The position numbers and the translations under genes were made by a program. Below the pieces are notes generated by a model. The model did not search any database. It worked only from the letters and a program-made list of their open reading frames with translations, and was not told where the DNA came from. DNA of 12,423 nt from Candidatus Cryptobacteroides faecihippi (GTDB lineage Bacteria > Bacteroidota > Bacteroidia > Bacteroidales > UBA932), in assembly GCA_018066065.1 (NCBI GenBank), contig JAGHSC010000225.1, forward strand, positions 1 through 12,423, given 5' to 3'. Shown piece by piece: positions 1 to 8,400 of this stretch (position 1 is its first letter; each line of letters starts with the position of its first letter).

Positions 1-1125
1 TTCGGGAAGCTTTTCGCGAAGATGGACACGCTCTTCCTCGAGGGGAGGGGCATGGTGAGCGTCCTTCACATGGGGGGTTCGCATGCCCAGGGAGGGACGA
101 TGACGAGAGCCTTGCGCAACGACCTTCTTTCGGTCGGGACTGAGTTCGGTGTTCTCGGCGACCTGGATGGCGGGCGAGGGCTCGTTTTCCCTTTCTCCGC
201 TGCGAAGACCAACAATCCTTCCAGCTTCAAGACACGCGTTGAGGGTGAGTGGACAAGTGCGAAGAGTGTCCAGAGGGAGCCTTCTTCCCGCCTTGGGCTG
301 AGCGGCATGGCCGTTTCCACCTCTGACACGACTGCCTCGCTGAGGATCGTGCTTGTGCCGCGGCACCAGGGACCGGAGGATGTCCACATGTCATTCTCTT
401 CTGTCCGTGTCCTGGGCTGGTCCGCGGGCGGTGGCATGGAGCCGGTGGTCGTCTCCGACTGCGGCGACACCCTGGCCGGGGTTCCTGCCGATTCAAGCTG
501 GCTCTTCAGCCTGCCTTGCCTGCAGGATTCCGTGAAGATTGCCTTCCGTGGAGGCAGGGGACCTTTCACCCTGACAGGAGTCTATCTGGACAGGGATGAG
601 CCTGGCATCACCGTCTCGGGTGTCGGAGTGAACGGAGCCAGCCTGGTTGCATATTCAAGATGCCAGGACCTTGAAAGGGATCTTGCTCTTGTGCATCCTG
701 ACCTGGCCGTGCTGGCCATCGGGATCAATGATGCGATGCCTGTTGATTTCTCCGGCGAGGCCTTCAAGGCAAGGTACAGGGCTCTGATCGCGCGGATCCG
801 GTCCGTTAACCCGGACTGTGCCCTGCTCTTCGTGACGAACAACGACAGTTTCCGCCGGTCCCGCAAGAGGGGATACTATGTCAACGCCAACGGAGAGAAG
901 GCCAGGGCGGCTTTCAAGGAGCTTTGCGCCGAGTGCGGTGGCGGAGTCTGGGACCAGTATGAGATCATGGGAGGGACCGGGTCGATGAGGAAATGGGAGC
1001 TGGCCGGCATGGCCAGACGCGACAAGATACATTTTACCGATGAGGGGTACACCATACTGGGTGACCTGCTCTACGATGCATTGATGGAAAAGTACAACGA
1101 ACATTTGAACAGGACGGGAAGATGA
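1..1125 (+). CDS. SGNH/GDSL-type hydrolase, partner of MBOAT acyltransferase (5' end missing)
   Basis: The reading frame is open from the first base, so the true start lies outside the window; the ATG at 22 is probably internal. The SGNH blocks are visible in order. Block I is a GGSH motif with the candidate nucleophile Ser at 79-81. A likely block II Gly lies in VSGVGVNGAS (about 610-640). Block III is GIND (721-732). Block V is DKIH, with Asp at 1021-1023 and His at 1030-1032, the expected catalytic pair. Block I has Gly where classical members have Asp (GDS). My recollection is that GGSH is common in the Bacteroidota proteins next to MBOAT genes, but I could not check. Such proteins, like AlgX/AlgJ or PatB, transfer or remove acyl groups on exported glycans in the periplasm. 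The stop overlaps the MBOAT start (ATGA), which indicates translational coupling. The substrate is unknown. Confidence 0.85.
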   Translation, partial: FGKLFAKMDTLFLEGRGMVSVLHMGGSHAQGGTMTRALRNDLLSVGTEFGVLGDLDGGRGLVFPFSAAKTNNPSSFKTRVEGEWTSAKSVQREPSSRLGLSGMAVSTSDTTASLRIVLVPRHQGPEDVHMSFSSVRVLGWSAGGGMEPVVVSDCGDTLAGVPADSSWLFSLPCLQDSVKIAFRGGRGPFTLTGVYLDRDEPGITVSGVGVNGASLVAYSRCQDLERDLALVHPDLAVLAIGINDAMPVDFSGEAFKARYRALIARIRSVNPDCALLFVTNNDSFRRSRKRGYYVNANGEKARAAFKELCAECGGGVWDQYEIMGGTGSMRKWELAGMARRDKIHFTDEGYTILGDLLYDALMEKYNEHLNRTGR

Positions 1126-2987
1126 CAGATTTGGCTAAGGTAGCATTGGATTTCATCAAGGACCTCTTCGCTTTCGACCAGGCCCATCCTCTGCTGTTCA
1201 CACAATTTTATTTCTGGGCATTCTTCGCGATTGTCCTTGCGTTCCTCTGCCTGTTCCGCAACAAGGTCCTTCTGAGGAATGCGTTCCTCTTCTTCATGAG
1301 CTTGTTCTTCTACTACAAGACGAGCGGGCTCTTCCTGATGCTTCTGCTGACGGTCATCCTTTCGTGCTACGGGATCGGACTTGCCTTGCCGCGGCTGGAG
1401 GGGAAGGGGTCGAGACGTGCCCTGCTGGTGACGGGAATCGTCCTGAACCTGTCGCTGCTTTTCTACTACAAGTACGCGTACTTCGTCACCGACGTGGTCA
1501 ACAACCTGTTCGGGACGCAGTTCCGTGTCCATGACTGGATCGCCTCTGCCGGCAATGCGATCCTGGGCTCCCAGGCCTTCAGCATCGAGTCGATCTTCCT
1601 TCCGGTGGGAATCTCGTTCTTCATCTTCCAGGGAATCAGCTACCTGGTCGATGTCCAGAAGGGCAAGATCGAGCCTGTCCGCAATCTTTTCGACTTCGGC
1701 TTCTACCTGAGCTTCTTTCCTCAGCTTGTCGCAGGCCCTATCGTCAGGGCAACGGATTTCATTCCTCAGCTTCACAAGCCTTTCTTCCTGACGCGCAAGC
1801 ACTTCGGCCTCGCCGTGTTCTGGATCCTGAATGGTCTCGCCAAAAAGCTGATCCTGAGTGACTACATTGCCGTGAACCATTGTGACAGAGTCTTCGAGAA
1901 CCCTCTTCTCTACTCTGGCTTCGAGAACCTCACCGCCCTGTTTGGATATTCACTGCAGGTCTATGCCGACTTCTCAGGCTACACGGACATCGCAATCGGT
2001 GTGGCAATGCTGATGGGCTTCCACCTTCCGAAGAACTTCAATTCGCCTTACAAGGCGCGCAACGCCGCGCAGTTCTGGAAGAGATGGCACATCTCGCTTT
2101 CCAAGTGGCTGCAGGACTACCTCTACATCCCTCTCGGAGGCAACCGCAACGGTACATTCGCGTCGTATGCCATCATCCTTGGCATCGGCTTCCTTGCTTC
2201 TGCGCTGGCCAAGAACTGGTGGGTCTTCGGCGTCGTCCTGGTCCTTACCGTGGTGCTGGCCCTGCTCATCGGATTCTGCAAGGGACTCCGCAAGGAGCTG
2301 ATCTCCGACATCAACAGGATGGACACCATGCTGCTTGGCGGACTCTGGCACGGTGCGAGCTGGAACTTCATGATCTGGGGTGGTCTCAACGGCCTCGGAA
2401 TGCTGATCTACCGCTTCTGGCACAGCTGCAATGTCTACATCAGGGCACTGGTCATCTCGCTGATCTGCCTGACTTTCTACTGGCTCAAGGTCACCTGGCC
2501 GGCTGCCGTGTTCAACATGTTCTTCGTCTGGACTGCGATCATCGCCTTCGGTGCACTGGTCCACATGCTCTACCACATGTGCCGCTTCAAGGCTGAGTTC
2601 AAGTGGCTGGACACCGCCTGGTCCGTGCTGATGACATTCATCTTCATCACCTTCACCCGCCTGTTCTTCAGGAGCGGCTCCAACCTTGATCCTGCCCTTG
2701 CGAACGAGCAGGCCTGGAACACTGCCAGAAACATGGTCGAGAGGATCGGCGGCAGATGGGACATGAGCCTTGTCCCTCAGATGGCATGGCACCACAGGAA
2801 TGTGATCATCGTGTTCATCGTCGGCATGATCATCCACTGGCTCCCGGAGAGGTTCAAGCGTCGCTACCGCATCTGGTTCGCAAAGATGCCTCTGCCTCTG
2901 ATGGTGCTTGTCTGCGCGCTTGCAGTCTTTGTCATCTTCCAGTTCATCGTCGCTGACCTTCAGTCGTTCATCTACTTCCAGTTCTAG
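1122..2987 (+). CDS. MBOAT family membrane O-acyltransferase (AlgI/PatA-like)
   Basis: A 621-residue polytopic membrane protein. Family motifs appear in order: FPQLVAGPIVRA (about residues 200-211), YADFSGYTDIAIG (about 284-296), FWKRWHISLSKWL with His323, IPLGGNRNG (about 336-344), and GGLWHGASWNF with His410, the expected MBOAT active-site histidine. Family members move an acyl group, usually acetyl, from a cytoplasmic donor across the membrane to a secreted polymer or a partner protein. The partner here is presumably the SGNH protein encoded just upstream, whose stop codon overlaps this start. About 65 residues, including extra hydrophobic helices, separate the GGNR and WHG motifs; I expect fewer in compact AlgI proteins. 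The C-terminal third adds further membrane helices and an FTRLFFRSGS motif. The acceptor glycan cannot be told from the sequence. The family call is very secure. Confidence 0.95.
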   Translation: MTDLAKVALDFIKDLFAFDQAHPLLFTQFYFWAFFAIVLAFLCLFRNKVLLRNAFLFFMSLFFYYKTSGLFLMLLLTVILSCYGIGLALPRLEGKGSRRALLVTGIVLNLSLLFYYKYAYFVTDVVNNLFGTQFRVHDWIASAGNAILGSQAFSIESIFLPVGISFFIFQGISYLVDVQKGKIEPVRNLFDFGFYLSFFPQLVAGPIVRATDFIPQLHKPFFLTRKHFGLAVFWILNGLAKKLILSDYIAVNHCDRVFENPLLYSGFENLTALFGYSLQVYADFSGYTDIAIGVAMLMGFHLPKNFNSPYKARNAAQFWKRWHISLSKWLQDYLYIPLGGNRNGTFASYAIILGIGFLASALAKNWWVFGVVLVLTVVLALLIGFCKGLRKELISDINRMDTMLLGGLWHGASWNFMIWGGLNGLGMLIYRFWHSCNVYIRALVISLICLTFYWLKVTWPAAVFNMFFVWTAIIAFGALVHMLYHMCRFKAEFKWLDTAWSVLMTFIFITFTRLFFRSGSNLDPALANEQAWNTARNMVERIGGRWDMSLVPQMAWHHRNVIIVFIVGMIIHWLPERFKRRYRIWFAKMPLPLMVLVCALAVFVIFQFIVADLQSFIYFQF

Positions 2988-2992
2988 GATCA

Positions 2993-3475
2993 ATGGCTCT
3001 GGAGATCGAAAGGAAATTCCTTGTGTGCGGAGACTTCCGGAAAGAAGCCTTCAAGTCCTGTCATGTCGTCCAGGGCTACCTGAGGGATTCCCATGGTCCG
3101 TTCCGCGTCCGCATCATGGATGGTACGGCCTACCTTACCCGCAAGGGTGCGAGGGATGCGTCCGGCACCACGCGTGTCGAAGTGGAGAATGAAATTCCTG
3201 TCAGCGATGCCGAGTTCTACCTTGGCCTCTGCAAGGGCCGCACGATAGAGAAGACGCGCCATCTGGTCCGTTCCTCGGACGGCGAGCATGTCTGGGAAAT
3301 CGATGAGTTCCATGGACTCAACGAGGGACTTGTAGTTGCTGAGATCGAGCTAGGCTCTGCTGATGAACCGTTTCCGAGACCGGAATGGCTTGGCGAGGAG
3401 GTGACTCTCGATCCGCGCTATCACAATTCGGCCTTGCTTTCACGCCCTTGGACTGCCTGGGCTGCGGAAGATTAA
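2993..3475 (+). CDS. CYTH domain protein, probable inorganic (tri)polyphosphatase-like
   Basis: A 160-residue soluble protein beginning with the CYTH signature ExExK (Glu4, Glu6, Lys8). Alternating charged strands typical of the triphosphate tunnel fold follow: FRVRIMDG, YLTRKG, RVEVENEIP, HVWEIDEF and VVAEIELG. The length matches the short single-domain bacterial CYTH/TTM enzymes. Characterised members of that group hydrolyse tripolyphosphate or other triphosphates with a divalent metal; others are class IV adenylate cyclases or thiamine triphosphatases. Tripolyphosphatase-like activity is the best guess from length alone. The gene starts 5 bases after the MBOAT stop and is probably co-transcribed with it. 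Only a weak AGGAT precedes the ATG. Its stop (3473-3475) overlaps the stop of the convergent gene, so no terminator fits between them. Confidence 0.88.
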   Translation: MALEIERKFLVCGDFRKEAFKSCHVVQGYLRDSHGPFRVRIMDGTAYLTRKGARDASGTTRVEVENEIPVSDAEFYLGLCKGRTIEKTRHLVRSSDGEHVWEIDEFHGLNEGLVVAEIELGSADEPFPRPEWLGEEVTLDPRYHNSALLSRPWTAWAAED

Positions 3476-5316
3476 TCCTGCTCTACGATCGAGACGCTGC
3501 CTTCACCGGCAGCCTTGACCGCCTCGAGGAGCTCCTGCGCATCCTCCCTGTCGTCGAAAGGACCGACCTTGTAGACCACGGAACCGTCTTCTACCGTCTT
3601 GAGAAGGTCTTTCTGGGTCAGCGCGTGGATCGCATCGAGGGCTGATTCCTTGAGGGACTGGCCGTCGGCAGGGTAGATCCTGACGGAGAACAGGCTCATT
3701 ACGCTTGACTCCATCTCCCTTGCGTTTGCGATTCCCATAGGCTTGCCATTCAGGAAGGCCGTGATTATCGCTGTCCTGAAGCCTCTGGCCTTGACCTTGT
3801 TCAGGTTGCTCAGTGCGTCGACGTAGGTGCGGAACACACCCACTGAATAGGTGTACTTGCCGGAGGTGTTGTGCTTCTCGAAGACTGGGCTCAGGCCGTT
3901 GATCTCGTCGATCGTGGCTTTCTTTCCCTGTGTGAAGATCTGAATCTGGTAGACGAGGCCTGAAGGAAGGTTGTTGTCCTCGGCAAAGCGTCCTTCGGGG
4001 AGGATCATGAATGAATAGTCAAACTTCTGGACAGGCTTCTCCATCTCGAGCCTGAAGGATGGTCCGTAGCTGTTCCTGGAGAATGTGTAGCCTGATGAGG
4101 CCCCTACCACCTCCTTGTCAGCCTGGGCCTGCAGTTTCTTTGCATCGAAGACCACTCCCTTCATCAGGAAGTCCATCTCGATGTCCTGCAGCTTCTGGAT
4201 CGACTTCTTGAGAGCGTCGTTGAGGGCAGGCAAGTGAAGCTCGCCATCCATGATCGCGTCTGTGAGCATCGATCTTTCCTCGTCGGTGGCCGATGAGAGC
4301 CTTGACCTCATGGAGTCCATCCTCTTGTTGAACCTGGCGATCGAGTCCCTCATGATGCGGACCTCCTTCAACTGCTCCAGGTAGTGCTTCTGCTCAAGGT
4401 CCTCGGGAGTCTCTCCGGAGACTGCCGAACCGTTGTCCATCCTTGTCGGGTCATCCTTCGGGCTGAGCGAAGCGAGATCTCGGAGATCCTTGACTCCCTT
4501 CACGGATGTGCGCACGGGCATGACATCATATTCAAGGACATAGATGCACACGCTGTCCTTCCCGCATTCGCGGTTTGACGCAAAGATTGAATACTTCCCG
4601 TCCTCGGTGTTGGTGAACAGGTAGTCGTCGTAGGGCGATGAGTACGGGAAGCCCATGTTCACAGGGACGTCCCAGTCCTTTGTCTCAGGGTTCCAGCTAG
4701 CCTGGTAGAGGTCATAGCCACCCATGCCGTAGAGACCCTTCGATGCGAAGGTCAAGGTCTTTCCGTCCGGCGAGACCATTGGGTAGATCTCGTCCGACGA
4801 ACTGGTCAGCTGCTCGTTGATCAGGGCAGGGGCGCTCCAGATCGAGTCCCTGCGGCTTGTCCTGTAGATGTTCCTGATCCCTTCCTCGTCCTTCGCCGAA
4901 TAGTAGATCTGCGATGCCCCTTCCTGGTAGTAGACTGCCATCGAGAGCGCGTCGGGGAGGGAATCGAGCTGGTTCGGGGTCTTTCTCCAGCTGTTTTCCG
5001 GAAGCGGATAGAAGAGGAAGAAGTCCTTGAGCGGGAATACTCTCTTGGCCACGACTGAAGGCTGGCTGCAGAAATCCATCATGCTGAGTCCGTTCTGGGC
5101 CATCAGCATCTTCTCCTCCACCTTGGCAAGGGACAAGGAATCCACTGTCTCCATTGCCTTCCGGCAGAATTGCAGTGCGGTGTTGAAATCATAGGCCAGC
5201 ATGGCGGAGTCCGCCCTTGCGAGCAGTCTGTTCACCCTGACCTGTGCCTGGGCACCTGTCGAGAGGGTCATCAGGACCAATACCATGGCCAGACTATGAA
5301 GGCAACTGTGTTTCAT
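3472..5316 (-). CDS. Secreted TPR-like / PD40 beta-propeller / SPOR-like envelope protein
   Basis: About 614 residues when started at the ATG at 5316. This start gives a standard signal peptide (MKHSCLHS, hydrophobic core, cleavage near AQA/Q at residues 24-25). The in-frame ATG at 5331 would put five residues before it and leave almost no leader after the candidate promoter. A TPR-like helical pair spans about residues 28-75. PD40-type beta-propeller blades span about 150-270, with SSDEIYPMVSPDGK and GMGGYDLY motifs. A charged coiled coil spans about 305-390. Two C-terminal segments resemble SPOR repeats (about 452-530 and 542-614). There is no lipobox, so the product is probably periplasmic. 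SPOR domains bind denuded peptidoglycan, and PD40 units are common in Bacteroidota envelope complexes, so a cell-wall-associated scaffold is plausible. I know of no assigned function. It is divergent from secDF. Confidence 0.8.
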   Translation of the reverse strand: MKHSCLHSLAMVLVLMTLSTGAQAQVRVNRLLARADSAMLAYDFNTALQFCRKAMETVDSLSLAKVEEKMLMAQNGLSMMDFCSQPSVVAKRVFPLKDFFLFYPLPENSWRKTPNQLDSLPDALSMAVYYQEGASQIYYSAKDEEGIRNIYRTSRRDSIWSAPALINEQLTSSSDEIYPMVSPDGKTLTFASKGLYGMGGYDLYQASWNPETKDWDVPVNMGFPYSSPYDDYLFTNTEDGKYSIFASNRECGKDSVCIYVLEYDVMPVRTSVKGVKDLRDLASLSPKDDPTRMDNGSAVSGETPEDLEQKHYLEQLKEVRIMRDSIARFNKRMDSMRSRLSSATDEERSMLTDAIMDGELHLPALNDALKKSIQKLQDIEMDFLMKGVVFDAKKLQAQADKEVVGASSGYTFSRNSYGPSFRLEMEKPVQKFDYSFMILPEGRFAEDNNLPSGLVYQIQIFTQGKKATIDEINGLSPVFEKHNTSGKYTYSVGVFRTYVDALSNLNKVKARGFRTAIITAFLNGKPMGIANAREMESSVMSLFSVRIYPADGQSLKESALDAIHALTQKDLLKTVEDGSVVYKVGPFDDREDAQELLEAVKAAGEGSVSIVEQD

Positions 5317-5342
5317 CCGATAAATCTGCATCTGTGCGACTG

Positions 5343-5350
5343 CAAAAATA
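5343..5350 (-). promoter_or_regulatory. Candidate Bacteroidota -7 promoter element for the PD40/SPOR gene
   Basis: On the minus strand the sequence TATTTTTG matches the Bacteroidota sigma-ABfr -7 consensus TAnnTTTG exactly. Transcription would start a few bases downstream and give a leader of about 20 bases to the ATG at 5316. No good TTTG -33 element is seen at the usual distance; that region is only A/T-rich. This rests on sequence match and position alone. Confidence 0.45.
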
Positions 5351-5369
5351 AGAAATACTTGGCAGATAA

Positions 5370-5399
5370 TTTATTTCTAAGAAAAAAATGCTAAATTTG
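5370..5399 (+). promoter_or_regulatory. Candidate Bacteroidota promoter for secDF
   Basis: TAAATTTG at 5392-5399 matches the TAnnTTTG -7 consensus exactly. A near-consensus -33 element (TTTA for TTTG) lies at 5370-5373 with an 18-base spacer. Transcription would begin around 5405, giving a 5' leader of about 55 bases that is A/T-rich and lacks a strong Shine-Dalgarno, as is common in Bacteroidota. The gene downstream is expected to be well expressed, which fits. Confidence 0.55.
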
Positions 5400-5460
5400 T
5401 ACCCTTATTTTTAGGCACACGAGAATAATAGGATAAAAATCGATAAAAAATTAACGTATT

Positions 5461-8400
5461 ATGCAAAGTAAAGGTTGGATCAGGCTCGTCGCTGTCCTGT
5501 TGGCTATCGCTTCCCTTTGGCAGCTTTCCTTCACGGCAGTGACCGCTATCCAGGAAAAGAAGGCTGAAAAGTTCGCGGAGAAGGCTGTCGCCGAGGCACA
5601 GAACTCTGCCGCTTTCGCCAAGATTGCCGTTGAGGACCAGGCTTATTATCTGGATTCCATCAGGAAGGATCAGAACAGGGTCTTCATTGATTCCATCTCA
5701 AACAAGAAGGTTTATCTCTGGAACACCTACAAGGAGTGCAAGACCAAGGAGATCAACCTCGGCCTTGACCTCAAGGGCGGTATGAACGTGATGCTTCAGG
5801 TTCAGCTCCAGGATCTTGTAAAGGCCATCTCCGGCAACAACAACACTCCGGAGTTCAACAAGGCTCTCGCTCTCGCAAAGGAGCGCAGCGTCAACTCAAG
5901 GGAGGATTTCATCACTCTCTTCGCTGACGCATGGAAGGAGGTCGGCAACGGCCAGAGGCTTGCACAGGTCTTCGGTACCTATGAGATGAAGGACAAGATC
6001 AAGCCTGAGTCTTCAGATGCCGATGTCATCAATGTCATCCGCGAGGAGGCTGAAAGCGCTGTTGCAAACTCATTCAACGTCCTCAGAAACCGTATCGACC
6101 GTTTCGGTGTCACCCAGCCTTCCATCCAGAAGCTTGGAAACAGTGGCCGAATCCTCGTCGAGCTCCCTGGTGTCAAGGAGCCTGAGCGTGTCAGGAAGCT
6201 CCTCCAGGGTACCGCATCCCTCGAGTTCTGGGAGACTTTCACAAACCAGGAGGTTGCCGGCTATCTTGCAGAGGCCAACGCAAAGCTCGCAGAGATTCTT
6301 TCCGACGACGCTGTCGAGGCTGAGCCTGCAGAGGCCGAGGAGGTTACCGAGGCTGCTGACTCTCTCATCTCTTCAGAGCTTGCACAGAACCAGGAGACCA
6401 GCAAGGAGTTCGAGGCTTACAGGAAGGTCAACCCTCTCTTCGCAGTCCTCACCCCTTCACAGGCCGGTGACGCATGCATCGGTTTCGCTTCCGCAGTCGA
6501 CACTGCAAAGGTCAACAGGTACCTCGCAATGCCTCAGATCGCAGAGATCTTCCCTGCTGAGTTCAAGGCAATGTGGACCGTTCATCCTTCAGAGCGTCTC
6601 GCAGCAGACAACATCTTCGAGCTCGTAGCCATCAAGGCTACCTCAAGGGATGGCAAGGCTAAGCTTGACGGTGGTGTCGTCACCGACGCACGTACCGTCT
6701 ACGAGCACGGCCAGAACGGTGAGCCTTCTGTTTCAATGAGCATGAACGCCGAGGGTGCCAACATCTGGGCACGCATGACCGGCGACAATGTCGGAAAGCA
6801 GATCGCAATCGTACTCGATGGCATGGTTTACTCTTATCCTAATGTAAACGGCGCCATCACCGGAGGTAACTCTTCAATCACCGGACACTTCACTCCTGAA
6901 GAGGCAAACGACCTTGTCAACGTCCTCAAGTCAGGTAAGCTTCCTGCACCTGCAACCATCATCCAGGAGCAGGTCGTAGGTCCTTCACTCGGTGCGAAGT
7001 CCATCAAGGCAGGTATGATCTCATTCATCATCGCCTTCGTGCTCGTCCTCCTCTACATGATCTTCTTCTATCAGGGAGCCGGTGTCGCTGCTGACCTCGC
7101 ACTCCTCTGCAACGTTCTCCTTCTCTTCGGTGTCCTCGTCTCATTCGGCGCCGTCCTCACTCTCCCTGGTATCGCAGGTCTCGTCCTGACCATGGGTATG
7201 GCTGTGGATGCCAACGTGATCATCTACGAGCGTGTCAAGGAAGAACTTGCTGCCGGCAAGGGCCTTGGAAAGGCTGTCGCCGACGGTTACAAGAACGCTT
7301 ACTCTGCAATCATCGACGGTCAGGTGACCACACTCCTTACCGGTATCGTTCTCTTTGTCTTCGGTTCAGGTCCTGTCCAGGGCTTCGCCACCACATTGAT
7401 CATCGGTATCGTCACCTCTGTCCTCACATCAATCTTCATCACCAGGCTCTTCTTCGATGACCGCATTGCCAAGGGCAAGAACATCTCATTCGAGAACAGC
7501 CTCACGAAGAACTTCCTCAAGAACACCAGCTTCGACTTCATCAAGGCCCGCAAGGTATCCTACATCGTCTCAGGTGTCCTCATCCTCATCTCCCTCGTCT
7601 CACTCTTCACCAAGGGCTTTACCTACGGTGTCGACTTCACCGGTGGCCGTACCTATGTCGTACGCTTCGACCAGCCTGTGACCGCAGAGCAGATCCGTGA
7701 GGCTGCACTCGCTGAGTTCGACGGTGCTGTCGAGGTCAAGCAGTTCGGTGGTGAGAGCCAGATGAAGATCACTACACAGTACAAGAACAACGAGGAGTCT
7801 ACCGACGTTGATGCAGAGGTTGAGTCCAAGCTCTACAATGCTCTCCTTCCATTCTTCAAGGAGAAGCTTTCTATCGATGAGTTCAAGTCTACCCTCGGCA
7901 ATGCCAACGGTATCATCTCTTCTGACAAGGTGGGTCCTACCATCGCAAACGACATCAAGCGTGACGCTATCATTGCCGTCATCCTTGCTCTCTTCGTGAT
8001 CTTCGCCTACATCGCTGTCAGGTTCAAGGGTTGGACATGGGGTCTCGGTGGTGTCGTATCACTCGCACACACTGCCCTCATCGTCATCGGCTTCTTCTCT
8101 CTGTTCTCTGGTATCCTGCCATTCAACCTTGACGTCGACCAGACGTTCATCGCGGCTATCCTTACCATCATCGGTTACGCTATCAACGATAACGTGGTTA
8201 TCTTCGACCGTATCCGTGAGTACAGAATGATGCATCCTAACGCAGACCTCAAGGAGAACACCAACCTTGCATTGAATGCAACCTTGACCCGTACGGTCAA
8301 CACCTCTGTCTCTACACTCGTCACCATGCTTGCAATCGCAATCTTCGGCGGTGAGTCCATCAGAGGTCTTGCAGTTGCCCTCATCCTCGGTATCTGCATC

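Noticed and set aside
1071..1880. Long minus-strand ORF of 269 codons opposite the MBOAT gene
   Set aside because: Composition is almost all Glu, Gln, Arg and Asp, as expected for the complement of a hydrophobic membrane-protein gene. It has no motif and conflicts with a very secure gene.
1974..2993. Minus-strand ORF of 339 codons
   Set aside because: Another complement of the MBOAT membrane region, rich in Asp, Glu, Val and His with no recognisable domain.
3496..3513. Six-base GC hairpin (GCTGCC / GGCAGC) near the convergent stops, considered as a terminator
   Set aside because: No T-run follows on either strand and it lies within coding sequence.
6017..6628. Plus-strand ORF of 203 codons inside secDF
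   Set aside because: Ser/Arg/Leu-rich out-of-frame reading of the strongly codon-biased secDF gene.
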